NCBI GenBank assembly: GCA_964352855.1
Contig: CAYGTR010000002.1
Location: 62,001-126,000, forward strand
Length of the DNA: 64,000 nt
Direction: 5' to 3'
Source of the DNA: Litorimonas sp964352855
Lineage (GTDB): Bacteria > Pseudomonadota > Alphaproteobacteria > Caulobacterales > Maricaulaceae
The translations under genes were made by a program, and so were the position numbers. Shown in pieces: positions 35,692 through 44,583 of this stretch; position 1 is the first letter of the stretch, and each line of letters starts with the position of its first letter. Below the pieces are notes generated by a model. That model made no database searches. It was not told the DNA's origin and saw only the letters and a list, made by a program, of their open reading frames with translations.

Positions 35692-35740
35692 ACGCGTAAC
35701 GACTAGGAGTGAACTTACCCTCTGTGACTTAACGCGTAAC
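35692..35740. repeat. Direct repeat of ACGCGTAAC, 40 bases apart, upstream of acyl-CoA dehydrogenase genes
   Basis: The nine bases ACGCGTAAC occur at 35692-35700 and again at 35732-35740, exactly 40 bases (about four helical turns) apart, in the 128-base spacer before the acyl-CoA dehydrogenase pair. ACGCGT is itself a palindrome. The arrangement suggests two binding sites for a dimeric regulator, for instance of the TetR type often linked to fatty acid degradation, but no regulator gene is near. Confidence 0.4.
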
Positions 35741-35774
35741 TCGGCTAAACAGCTTCAAGCCAAAAGGATGAATT

Positions 35775-36950
35775 ATGAGCGATTTACAAGCATTTAAAAT
35801 GGACGTGCGGGCTTGGCTCGAAGAGAACTGCCCGAAAGAGATGCGTGTGCGCATGACATCATTCGAAGATGCCTGTTGGGGCGGACGTAATTGGACGTTC
35901 CAAAGTGAAGCTCAGAAAGTCTGGCTTGAACGTATGGTCGCAAAGGGGTGGACGGTTCCAACCTGGCCAAAGGAGTATGGGGGATCTGGGCTTAGCCGTG
36001 CAGAAGAGGCCGTGCTGTTGAAAGAAATGGCACGTATTGATGCGCGTTCGCCTCTCTCCAGTTTTGGTATTTGGATGCTTGGCCCTGCGCTCTTGAAATT
36101 TGGGAATGAGGCTCAAAAAGCTGAGCATCTCCCAAAAATTGCACGCGGTGAAATTCGCTGGTGCCAAGGATATTCAGAGCCCAATGCAGGGTCTGACTTG
36201 GCTTCTTTGGCGACAAAGGCCGAAGATAAAGGTGATCATTACTTAGTGAACGGCCAAAAAGTTTGGACATCCTATGCGGATAAGGCAGATTGGATTTTCT
36301 GTCTTGTGCGGACGGATAATACAGGCCGTAAGCATGATGGCATTTCATTCTTGCTCTTTGACATGGAAACCAAAGGCGTAGAGGCGCGGCCTATCACACT
36401 CATTTCCGGTAAGTCTGCATTCTGCGAAACGTTCTTTACTGATGTGAAGGTGCCCAAAGAAAACCTTGTTGGCATAGAGGGTAAAGGCTGGTCGATTGCG
36501 AAATATCTCTTGACGCATGAAAGAGAAATGATCGGCGGTCAAAATGATGCGACACGTCCGATCCACGAAATCGCTGCGGGCATATTGGGGTTGGAAAACG
36601 GCATGCTCGCGGACTCAATTCTTCGCGCCAAAATTGCAGAAACTGAAATTGATGAGTGGGCCTTTAACCTCACAATGAAACGCAAACTCGCCGAAGCTAA
36701 AGCCGGTGCGTCATTAGGTGCAGATAGCTCTATGCTGAAATATTACGGCACAGAGCTGAATAAGCGCCGTTTTGAACTGATGATGGACGCGGCAGGACAT
36801 GACGGTTTAGAGTGGGAGGGCGAACGCTCGAGTGAGGGTAAGCTCGCCCGGGATTGGCTTCGCACAAAAGCAAACTCTATCGAAGGCGGCACATCAGAAG
36901 TGCAGCTCAATATTATTTCAAAACACATTCTCCAGCTTCCGGGAGCCTAA
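35775..36950 (+). CDS. Acyl-CoA dehydrogenase, first of a pair
   Basis: 391-residue FAD flavoprotein that forms a trans-2,3 double bond in an acyl-CoA. The three-domain acyl-CoA dehydrogenase fold is clear: helical N-terminus with WPKEYGGSGLSRAE, the FAD/substrate strand CQGYSEPNAGSDLASL at about 129-145, and a C-terminal helical domain with EGGTSEVQLNIISKHIL. The next gene, three bases downstream, is a more divergent member, a pair common in alphaproteobacteria for branched or steroid-like acyl-CoAs. Substrate unknown. AAAAGGATGAATT precedes the ATG. Confidence 0.9.
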   Translation: MSDLQAFKMDVRAWLEENCPKEMRVRMTSFEDACWGGRNWTFQSEAQKVWLERMVAKGWTVPTWPKEYGGSGLSRAEEAVLLKEMARIDARSPLSSFGIWMLGPALLKFGNEAQKAEHLPKIARGEIRWCQGYSEPNAGSDLASLATKAEDKGDHYLVNGQKVWTSYADKADWIFCLVRTDNTGRKHDGISFLLFDMETKGVEARPITLISGKSAFCETFFTDVKVPKENLVGIEGKGWSIAKYLLTHEREMIGGQNDATRPIHEIAAGILGLENGMLADSILRAKIAETEIDEWAFNLTMKRKLAEAKAGASLGADSSMLKYYGTELNKRRFELMMDAAGHDGLEWEGERSSEGKLARDWLRTKANSIEGGTSEVQLNIISKHILQLPGA

Positions 36951-36953
36951 CAT

Positions 36954-38090
36954 ATGGCGCTTCTTCTTAATGATGATGAGAAAATGCTCAGCGAAACAGC
37001 TGAGGGTTTTTTCAAAGATAAGGCACCTGTGACGGAGCTCAGAAAGCTACGCGACAGCCGAAATGAAAAGGGCTATTCTGAAACTCTCTGGTCAGAAATG
37101 GCCGAAATGGGATTTGCGGGTGTCTTAGTACCCGAAGAGCAAGGCGGCGTAGATATGGGTGTTATGGCGGCAGGCTTGCTGGCAGAGCAAATGGGCCGCA
37201 ATCTGAGTGCTTCACCTTTTTTCTCGACCTCAGTTTTATCGGCAACAGCGTTCAAAAATAGCGGCGGTGATGTTGCAAAAGCGTGGTTAGAGAAAATAGC
37301 AGCAGGACAAGCTGTCGTGTCTTTTGGTGTTGACGAAGGGCCGAAGCATAATCCGCTCGGGACTGATACGCGCGCGACACGTTCGGGGAATGGCTTTAAG
37401 CTCAATGGCAGTAAGGCCATGGTTTTAGACGCACATGTGGCAGACGCGCATATCATAGTGGCCCGCACGAGTGGTGAGCCGGGCGATCGTGATGGTCTCA
37501 GCCTTTTCTTGGTCGAGAAAAATGCCAAGAATTTGGATGTAGAGCGCATAATCATGGTAGATAGTCGCAATGCGGGACGTCTTGAGCTTGACGATGTTGA
37601 GGTGACGGCCGATGCTTTACTGGGCGACCTTGATAAAGGTGCCGATATTTTAGATCGTGTGATGGGTGCTGGGCGTGCTGTCCTCGCGGCGGAACTTTTG
37701 GGGGCTGGGTCTCAAGCTTTTGACGATACGGTCGCTTATATCAAAGAGCGTAAACAATTTGGCAAAATCATTGGTGAGTTTCAAGCCCTACAGCATCGGG
37801 CCTCGCACCTTTATTCAGAACTCGAGATTTGTCGCTCGGCCGTGTTGGCAGCGTTGAGTGCCATTGATGAAGGGCATGAAAAGGCAGGTCATATGGCGAA
37901 TATGGCAAAAGCCAAACTCGGCCAAGTGGCGAAACTGGCCGCCCTGGAAGGTATTCAAATGCATGGCGGTGTCGGTATGACCGATGAATATGATATTGGT
38001 CTATTCCTTAAACGTATTCGCGTTTTGCAGGAGCTATTAGGGGATGAGAATTATCACCTCAATGATTTTGCCAAAGCGAACGGTTATTAA
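36954..38090 (+). CDS. Acyl-CoA dehydrogenase, second of a pair
   Basis: 378 residues, acyl-CoA dehydrogenase fold with LVPEEQGGVDMGVMAAGLL in the N-terminal domain, a middle beta domain (FKLNGSKAMVLDAHVAD), and a C-terminal domain carrying YIKERKQFGKIIGEFQALQH and the IQMHGGVGMTDEYDI block. Such genes usually act together with the one before as a heteromeric enzyme. The spacing of three bases supports co-translation. It is convergent with the CAP-domain gene, two bases apart. Confidence 0.9.
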   Translation: MALLLNDDEKMLSETAEGFFKDKAPVTELRKLRDSRNEKGYSETLWSEMAEMGFAGVLVPEEQGGVDMGVMAAGLLAEQMGRNLSASPFFSTSVLSATAFKNSGGDVAKAWLEKIAAGQAVVSFGVDEGPKHNPLGTDTRATRSGNGFKLNGSKAMVLDAHVADAHIIVARTSGEPGDRDGLSLFLVEKNAKNLDVERIIMVDSRNAGRLELDDVEVTADALLGDLDKGADILDRVMGAGRAVLAAELLGAGSQAFDDTVAYIKERKQFGKIIGEFQALQHRASHLYSELEICRSAVLAALSAIDEGHEKAGHMANMAKAKLGQVAKLAALEGIQMHGGVGMTDEYDIGLFLKRIRVLQELLGDENYHLNDFAKANGY

Positions 38091-38092
38091 AT

Positions 38093-38812
38093 TCAACGCG
38101 TTGCGGTATTATAGGTCGTGGTGATCTCTTCTAAAGGACTGGCCACGATCATCGCCCAATAGGTTGAGTAAGTTGTTGTGGGTTCATAAACGAGGGCGAT
38201 CCCGAAATCGACAACGTCTTCCCGCAGCAGATTTTCATTGTGTCCGGGGCTATCTTTCCAGGCTTGAAAGACCTTGTCCCAACTCTTTTGGCCTGTGGCT
38301 ACATTTTCACCGGCAATGGAGAAATAATAACCTTGTCGTTGCACACGATCACCATGACCTGAGCCATCTGTTCCTGTATGCGAAATAATCCCGGCTTGGG
38401 CGAGGTCGCTGGCATGAACTTCTGAAGCTAAGTTAAGTCTTTGGTTTAAACGAACGGGCCCAAGCCCGTATTCTGCGCGATACGCGTTTAAATCAAATAT
38501 AGCGGCATTTAGGTCTAATGGTTCAGGCGGTATATTCGGAAATATCGCGTTTGCGCCAAAGCCGTCATTTAGGCGACATTGAGCGTCAGGTTTTGTGACG
38601 TCAGGTTGATAAGTGACGGCGCCTCTACATTTCGTATCAGATTTGCAAAGGGCAGAACATTCTTCAGAGGATGTTACAGGGAAAACAGCATAAGTACCGT
38701 CATCGTCTTTAAATTCACCAATTTTGCCTTCGACAGAATGTGCAACAGAGGCTAGGCCAATCAGAGAGGAAACAGAGAAAAGAAACAGTCCGGTTTTCAT
38801 TGATAGGGCCAT
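38093..38812 (-). CDS. Secreted PAN/Apple-CAP domain protein
   Basis: 239 residues. A signal peptide (about 1-26, ending VAHS) precedes a PAN/Apple-like domain with four Cys (about 30-82: SSEECSALCKSDTKCRGAVTY, split by later AQCRL). A CAP/SCP domain follows (about 102-230) with HASDLAQAG, GENVATG and SPGHNENLL; the His and Glu residues form the usual CAP cavity. The protein should be periplasmic or secreted. Bacterial CAP proteins have no common function. The same composition as its neighbours suggests no recent transfer. ATG at 38800 is a possible alternative start. Confidence 0.85.
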   Translation of the reverse strand: MALSMKTGLFLFSVSSLIGLASVAHSVEGKIGEFKDDDGTYAVFPVTSSEECSALCKSDTKCRGAVTYQPDVTKPDAQCRLNDGFGANAIFPNIPPEPLDLNAAIFDLNAYRAEYGLGPVRLNQRLNLASEVHASDLAQAGIISHTGTDGSGHGDRVQRQGYYFSIAGENVATGQKSWDKVFQAWKDSPGHNENLLREDVVDFGIALVYEPTTTYSTYWAMIVASPLEEITTTYNTATR

Positions 38813-38906
38813 ACCGAGTCTCCTTCCATCGTAAAAGGATAGATGGCAGTAAAATCCCTACTGAAAGGTTATCAAGCGTGTTAAAAATTTGAGAGGAAAG
38901 CGTAAT

Positions 38907-40907
38907 TTATCTTCCGGAAGACGAGCCTCGACGCGTCTTTGTATTCGCGCCACTTGCCATATCCCGCTCACTTTCAAAGGCCGAGGCGAGACTATTATAA
39001 AAGGCAATTTGCGTGCGAGTTTCAGGGTCTTCCGGATTGACTTCGGGAGCTTTGAGGGGAACGCGCGGCAAGTCTTTATGGGCTTGCAAGGTATAGCTTT
39101 TCCATAAGTCGACGGGCAATAGGCCGCCCGTAATTTTATTCATGGGTGAGTTATCGTCATTCCCCATCCAAATGCCTGTGGTATATTGAGCCGTAAACCC
39201 AAAGAACCAGCCATCTCTATAATCTTGCGATGTACCCGTTTTTCCGGCGGCTTCTCGCGAACCAAGTTTGGCGCCATGCCCAGTGCCTGTTTCCACAACA
39301 TCTCTAAGCATAGATGTCATTTGTCGCGCATAAGGGACTGAATAAGCGCGTGAGGGTTTAAATGTGCGGCGGGAATAAAGTGGGCGTTTAGCCGTATTTG
39401 TAATCTCTTCAATCAGGTAAGCGTTCCGCAAAATGCCTTCATTCGCAAATACGGAATAGGCCATTGTCATTTCCTGTAAATTGACCTCTGATGTCCCTAA
39501 AGAAATTGAAAATTCAGGTCTCAAAATCGTTTTTATGCCGAATCGTTTTGCAAGGTTGGCTACTTGTGTTGGTCCTATTTCGGACCCAACTTGCGCGGCT
39601 ATTGTATTAACTGAGTGCTTTAATGCCTCGCGCAGCGTCATGGGGCCTCGATAGCGGCGCGTATAATTTTCCGGCTTCCATCCCGCGATGTCTGTCGGTT
39701 GGTCAATACGAATCGTGCCTGGTGTGAAGCCGTCCTCAATCGCAGCAGCATAGACAAAGGCTTTAAAAGAAGAGCCGGGCTGTCTTTGTGCTTGCGTCGC
39801 GCGATTAAATTTTGACGTTGCATAATCGTGTCCTCCGACCATTGCCCGGAGCGCCCCGGTGGAATTTTCAATGCTCACCAAGGCGGCTTCACTGACACGC
39901 TTGGACTTTCCGGACGCCTCTAAAATCTTCGTGACAGAGTCATGCGCCATTTGTTGACGTTTGGTATCAATCGTTGTTTTCACAATCAAATCTTTGGATT
40001 GACCGCCCACCAGTTCTTCAGCGCGTTCTGCAACCGCGTCAAAAACATAACCGATAATGTCCGGATCAAGTAAAGGCTCAGCGTCCGCCACAAGGGTCGG
40101 CCTATCAGCACGCGCTTCTATTTCTTGCTGCGGGCTAATGAGGCCGTTAGCGGTCATGCGTTGCAAAACAAGATGTGAGCGGGCGAGGGCGACGTTAAAG
40201 TGACGTGTCGGATCATAGCGGCTAGGTGCTTTTGGCAGAGCCGCTAAAAGAGCCGCTTGCGAGAGTCTCAGCGTCCGCGCAGAATGGCCGAAATATTTTT
40301 GCGAAGCGGCTTCAACACCGTAAACTTGTGGGCCCAGATTGATGCGGTTGAGGTAGAGCTCCAAGATTTCAGGCTTGCTCAACATGGCTTCCATATCACG
40401 GGCCAGAAACATTTCCTGCACTTTGCGGCGATATGTTTTTTCAGGTGTTAAAACCATGTTTTTGACAAGTTGTTGCGTCAATGTTGATGCGCCTTGCGTC
40501 TTTTCACCCGTTCTTGTGTTGGTCAGAAGGGCCCGCATGATCGCTTTGTTGTCGATACCTGTATGATCATAGAAGCGCTCATCCTCAATGGCTAAGAAGG
40601 CATCCGCGACAAATTTGGGCATATCATCGAGTTTCAGAGGTTCGCCAATGAAGGGGCCACGATGTCCGATTAGCTGTCCGTCCATGTCTAGGATCGTAAT
40701 ATTTGGCTTGAGGTTCATCTCCCACATCGTTGATTTGTCAGGTAAGTTTGGCAAGCCGTCCAATAAGTAAGCTCGGGCTTGATAATAGCTGATTGCGCAG
40801 ACGAGAACGATAATTGTGATCACAGATAGCCATATCGTCCGCTTGCGGCGGAGATTGTTGTCATTCGCAACATCTATGTCAGCGCGATAGGTTGGCATAT
40901 TATCCAT
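38907..40907 (-). CDS. Class A penicillin-binding protein (PBP1-type transglycosylase/transpeptidase)
   Basis: 666 residues. One membrane segment (about 24-46) anchors a periplasmic enzyme. The GT51 glycosyltransferase domain has catalytic E108 in EDERFYDH and GASTLTQQLVKNM at 139-151; the transpeptidase domain has S379-SF-K382, SVN at 432-434 and KTGTSQ near residue 560. It polymerises and cross-links peptidoglycan. The tail is a short basic string. It is divergent from the YcgN gene and not linked to lipid genes. Confidence 0.94.
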   Translation of the reverse strand: MDNMPTYRADIDVANDNNLRRKRTIWLSVITIIVLVCAISYYQARAYLLDGLPNLPDKSTMWEMNLKPNITILDMDGQLIGHRGPFIGEPLKLDDMPKFVADAFLAIEDERFYDHTGIDNKAIMRALLTNTRTGEKTQGASTLTQQLVKNMVLTPEKTYRRKVQEMFLARDMEAMLSKPEILELYLNRINLGPQVYGVEAASQKYFGHSARTLRLSQAALLAALPKAPSRYDPTRHFNVALARSHLVLQRMTANGLISPQQEIEARADRPTLVADAEPLLDPDIIGYVFDAVAERAEELVGGQSKDLIVKTTIDTKRQQMAHDSVTKILEASGKSKRVSEAALVSIENSTGALRAMVGGHDYATSKFNRATQAQRQPGSSFKAFVYAAAIEDGFTPGTIRIDQPTDIAGWKPENYTRRYRGPMTLREALKHSVNTIAAQVGSEIGPTQVANLAKRFGIKTILRPEFSISLGTSEVNLQEMTMAYSVFANEGILRNAYLIEEITNTAKRPLYSRRTFKPSRAYSVPYARQMTSMLRDVVETGTGHGAKLGSREAAGKTGTSQDYRDGWFFGFTAQYTTGIWMGNDDNSPMNKITGGLLPVDLWKSYTLQAHKDLPRVPLKAPEVNPEDPETRTQIAFYNSLASAFESERDMASGANTKTRRGSSSGR

Positions 40908-40925
40908 TTAGTGTAAGTGGCCTAT

Positions 40926-41396
40926 ATGGTTGCTAAATCAAAATTTCCCTTTTGGAAAACCAAAAATATGGCCGAAATGAGCCGAGACGAGTGGGAAAGT
41001 CTCTGTGATGGCTGTGGAAAGTGTTGTTGCATCCGACTTGAAGACGAAGAAGATGGTGCGATCTATATTACAGATGTGGCCTGTCGGCTTTTCAATCCGG
41101 AAACCTGCGCCTGTAGTGATTATGCGAATCGGAGTACTCGCGTGCCCGATTGTGTGACGTTAACGCCCGTGAATGTCGATCAACTCCACTGGATGCCCCA
41201 AACATGTGCTTACAGACTAATTTCAGAGGGAAAAGACCTCCCAGATTATCATCACTTAGTCTCCGGATCGCGTGAGACTATTCACGAAGCGGGTATGAGC
41301 GTTCAAAATGCCGTTGTCAGCGAGGATTTGGTGAATGAAGACGACGTGCACCATCGAATCGTTATTTGGCCGGGGGAGCCTGACATAAATAAATAG
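40926..41396 (+). CDS. YcgN/YkgJ family protein (UPF0260) with cysteine cluster
   Basis: 156-residue UPF0260/YcgN-type protein. It carries the eight-cysteine pattern of the family, starting CDGCGKCCCIRL and continuing CRLFNPETCACSDY and CVTLTP, thought to bind zinc or an iron-sulfur cluster. Function unknown. I chose the ATG at 40926, with AAGTGG upstream, over a GTG at 40917. It is divergent from the PBP gene and separated by 225 bases from the ceramide genes. Confidence 0.87.
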   Translation: MVAKSKFPFWKTKNMAEMSRDEWESLCDGCGKCCCIRLEDEEDGAIYITDVACRLFNPETCACSDYANRSTRVPDCVTLTPVNVDQLHWMPQTCAYRLISEGKDLPDYHHLVSGSRETIHEAGMSVQNAVVSEDLVNEDDVHHRIVIWPGEPDINK

Positions 41397-41621
41397 ACCG
41401 TTTTGACGCGACAGATGTATTTCTTCGCCTCTGAGTTGTGTGTCAGTGTAGTTTTCGTGTTATAGATATGTCACATTTTGTATTAAAGCGTGAGAAACTG
41501 CTGTTTTTGAATGTGTTAGGAACTTATTTACGTCATAGGGCCAAACCTTTAATGACAGTTTTTTGACTGAGTAGCTAAAATACCATCGGTAGATACAAGC
41601 GCGTTAAAAGCGGAACATATT

Positions 41622-43406
41622 ATGATACAAACGCCTTCACCCGATAATGATGCAACTGAAATGACCCCGGCACCGACTTATAGGGGGCAGCCCATTCGTC
41701 ACAGTGATTTTAAAACCCTTTGCGAAGGACTTGATTATGCAGCAGCAGGTGAGACGGGGCTCAATTATTTTGACGGTAAAGGGAACTTAAAAACTGTTCT
41801 AACTTACAAAGAGTTACGCGAGAAATCGATCGATTTAGCTTATCGCCTTGTCAAATTTGCGCCTAAAAATTCACGCATTGGTATTGCCGCCGTCTCGACC
41901 CCCGAATTCGCGATTTTGTTCTTTGCTTGCCAATATGCCGGTCTTGTGCCTGCACCCTTGCCTTTGCCCGTTACATTGGGCGGACGGGGCAGTTATGAAC
42001 GCCAGTTGGAGCGTATGGCCGATACAGGCGATTTTCATGCTCTTTTTGCGCCGGCGTCAATGGAATCAATCATGAGTTCAGCGTTGAATGATCAGGCCAT
42101 ACCTGTTTTGACATTTGAGGCCGTTATGGACTTGCCTAAGGGCAGTCGACTGCGTCCGTTTGATGAAAGTGATCTCTGCTACATTCAATATAGCTCAGGC
42201 AGTTCAAGCTCACCAAAAGGTATCATCGGCACGCAAAGTTCTGTTACCGCGAATTGTCATGGTATTACGAAACACGGCTTAGAAGTTAATGATGATGACC
42301 GCTGCACCAGTTGGCTTCCGCTGTACCATGATATGGGACTAATTGGCTTTCTTATCGCCCCTATGATGAGCCAAATGAGCGTTGATTATATTGATCCGCA
42401 GGATTTCACGCGTCGCCCGATTACTTGGTTACAGCTTATAAATGACCATAAAGGCACGCTATCCTACAGCCCGACATTCGGTTATGAATTATGCGTCCGT
42501 CGTTGGAGGGAAGATCGGGAGCTTGATTTATCAAGTTGGCGTGCGGCGGGTATAGGTGGCGATATGGTGCGTCCTGAGCCCTTGACCGAGTTTCAGGATC
42601 TTTTTGGAAATATGGGTTTCGCGCATGGCGCTTTCACACCAAGCTATGGTCTGGCAGAAACAACGCTTGCCGCGAGTTTTGCACCTTTGGGGCAGGGCCT
42701 CAAGAAGCATACAATTGATATGGATCGCTATGAACGGACGTCAGAAGCAATAACGGCATCGGATTTAACGCCTTCTGCGGCAAAGCGGACCTTTGTGGCT
42801 TGCGGAAATGTTTTACCAGATCACGAAATTGAAATCCGTGATTTTAAAAATAATGTTCTGTCAGGCTCACAAGTTGGTCGTATATGCTTGAAGGGACCAA
42901 GCGTCTCTCCGGGCTACTTCCGTAATTCCCAAGCGACTGAAGCGGCTTTTACACCGGATGGTTGGCTCGATACGGGAGATTTGGGCTATTGGCTTGATGA
43001 CCAAATCGTTGTGACGGGACGTTCTAAAGATCTGATTCTCTGGCATGGCCGCAATATCTGGCCTCAAGATATCGAATGGGCGGCACAGGCAGCCGCCCCT
43101 CATCGTTGCGGGCGCGCATGTGCTTTTTCAATTGGTGGCGCTGGTGATGAAAAGCAAATTATGTTGCTGCTCGAATGCCGAACAAGAGACGCCAATTTAT
43201 TAGATGAAATTTTTAAAGCTGTGACAGCGGCTATCCGTCTCGAAGTTGGCGTGCCCGTACGCCTTCAATTAGTGCCAAAATCAACCATGATTGTGACTAG
43301 TTCCGGAAAGCTGTCTCGTGCCCGCGTGAAGGAGAAATTCTTAGCCGGTGGGATCATTGATCTCCAAAACCCTGAACTTGTTCAGCTTGTTAAAAGCGAA
43401 GCCTAA
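41622..43406 (+). CDS. aasR: Fatty acyl-AMP ligase/acyl-ACP synthetase for sphingolipid synthesis
   Basis: 594-residue adenylate-forming enzyme of the FAAL kind. The ATP-binding motif YSSGSSSSPKG is near residues 190-200, followed by TSWLPLYHDMGLIGF and YGLAETTLA; the C-terminal lysine is in TSSGKLSR. It activates a fatty acid and loads it on an acyl carrier protein. In Caulobacter the matching gene (AasR) charges the dedicated ACP for ceramide synthesis. It is the first gene of a four-gene set with a reductase, an ACP and serine palmitoyltransferase, five bases before the next. Confidence 0.85.
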   Translation: MIQTPSPDNDATEMTPAPTYRGQPIRHSDFKTLCEGLDYAAAGETGLNYFDGKGNLKTVLTYKELREKSIDLAYRLVKFAPKNSRIGIAAVSTPEFAILFFACQYAGLVPAPLPLPVTLGGRGSYERQLERMADTGDFHALFAPASMESIMSSALNDQAIPVLTFEAVMDLPKGSRLRPFDESDLCYIQYSSGSSSSPKGIIGTQSSVTANCHGITKHGLEVNDDDRCTSWLPLYHDMGLIGFLIAPMMSQMSVDYIDPQDFTRRPITWLQLINDHKGTLSYSPTFGYELCVRRWREDRELDLSSWRAAGIGGDMVRPEPLTEFQDLFGNMGFAHGAFTPSYGLAETTLAASFAPLGQGLKKHTIDMDRYERTSEAITASDLTPSAAKRTFVACGNVLPDHEIEIRDFKNNVLSGSQVGRICLKGPSVSPGYFRNSQATEAAFTPDGWLDTGDLGYWLDDQIVVTGRSKDLILWHGRNIWPQDIEWAAQAAAPHRCGRACAFSIGGAGDEKQIMLLLECRTRDANLLDEIFKAVTAAIRLEVGVPVRLQLVPKSTMIVTSSGKLSRARVKEKFLAGGIIDLQNPELVQLVKSEA

Positions 43407-43411
43407 CTCCG

Positions 43412-44320
43412 ATGCCCCAGACTATTGCGCTCACCGGCGCGACAGGATTTCTGGGGCGCCATCTCCTTAAATGTCTTTTGCAAGACGGATATAATGTTCG
43501 GGCTTTAGTGAGAACGCCTAAGGCTCTCGCAGATGTGTCTCATGGAAATTTGTCTGTATTTCAAGGCGATCTGGGAACAAGTCTCTCAGACTGGATAGAG
43601 GGTGCAGATTGTGTCGTTCACGTTGCAGGTCTCGTCAAAGCGAAAGATTGGCAGACCTATGAGACTGTCAATGTCACTGGTGCAGGTCATGTCGCAGAAG
43701 TGGCTCAAAAAGCAGGTGTGAAGCGGTTTGTACTTATGTCCTCAATGGCAGCCCGTGCGCCCGAGTTAAGCTTCTATGCTAGGTCTAAGTTTTTAGGTGA
43801 ACAGGCTGTTTCTCATATGTTTTTTGGAAAACTGGCGGTCATAAGAGCTCCGGCTGTTTTTGGCCCCGGCGATAAAGCGACAAAACCTATATTTGACCTT
43901 ATGGACAAAGGGTTACTGCCTGCGGCAGGGGGCAAGGGATGGCGAGAGCGTTCCGTTGCGATGGTATATGCTCCCGATCTTGTGCGTGATGTGATGCAAC
44001 GGGCCTTAGCGGGCGAATATGATGGTCAAATTGTGTCCCCATGCTCTGTCGGCGCCATGACTATGCCTGAATTTGCAGCGTTCGGGGCTGAGGCTTTGGG
44101 ACGACCCGTGAGGGCCTTTGCCATACCACTTCCGATTATTTACCCGATCGCGGCGATAACGACCGTGACATTGCGACTGTTTTCTATAGGGCACTTGAGC
44201 CTAGGCAAATTGGCCGAGTTCCGTTATGAGCACTGGCAAAGTAATGACGGCGTTGCGAATCCTACACCAATGGTTGAAGCCATTCAGGAAACGATTCAAA
44301 GCTACGCTACATCTGGATGA
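43412..44320 (+). CDS. cerR: NAD(P)-dependent epimerase/reductase, likely 3-oxo-sphinganine/ceramide reductase CerR
   Basis: 302-residue extended SDR. The cofactor loop is GATGFLGRHL (9-18) and the active-site pair is Y122-x3-K126 (YARSK). The middle has YAPDLVRDVM and the C-terminal third has a hydrophobic stretch (VRAFAIPLPIIYPIAAI). A protein of this family encoded beside spt reduces the 3-keto group during ceramide synthesis in Caulobacter (CerR). The same four-gene neighbourhood supports that job here. Start five bases after the ligase stop. Confidence 0.82.
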   Translation: MPQTIALTGATGFLGRHLLKCLLQDGYNVRALVRTPKALADVSHGNLSVFQGDLGTSLSDWIEGADCVVHVAGLVKAKDWQTYETVNVTGAGHVAEVAQKAGVKRFVLMSSMAARAPELSFYARSKFLGEQAVSHMFFGKLAVIRAPAVFGPGDKATKPIFDLMDKGLLPAAGGKGWRERSVAMVYAPDLVRDVMQRALAGEYDGQIVSPCSVGAMTMPEFAAFGAEALGRPVRAFAIPLPIIYPIAAITTVTLRLFSIGHLSLGKLAEFRYEHWQSNDGVANPTPMVEAIQETIQSYATSG

Positions 44321-44323
44321 CCT

Positions 44324-44575
44324 ATGACGACACCAACACATGAAGAGATTTTCGACAAAATTTGCGAACTTCTCAAATCGTATAATCCCCAGAATCGTCC
44401 GATTTTGAAAGAGAGTGGCATTATGTCTGACCTCGAAGTGGATTCTGTGGCTGTCTTTGATTTGGTTATGGGCCTAGAAGATCATTATGACATCTCAATC
44501 CCAATGGAGATGGTATCTGATATAAAAACGGTTGGTGAATTGATGAATGCCGTCAAAGAACTGACGTCGGAATAG
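44324..44575 (+). CDS. acpR: Dedicated acyl carrier protein for sphingolipid synthesis
   Basis: 83-residue acyl carrier protein. The phosphopantetheine serine is S41 in LEVDSVAVFDLV, where the usual DSL is DSV, followed by the helix SIPMEMVSDIKTVGEL. It differs from the housekeeping AcpP, and its place between the reductase and serine palmitoyltransferase identifies it as the AcpR type that presents the acyl chain to Spt. Three bases after the reductase gene, eight bases before spt. Confidence 0.88.
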   Translation: MTTPTHEEIFDKICELLKSYNPQNRPILKESGIMSDLEVDSVAVFDLVMGLEDHYDISIPMEMVSDIKTVGELMNAVKELTSE

Positions 44576-44583
44576 GAGCGGCA

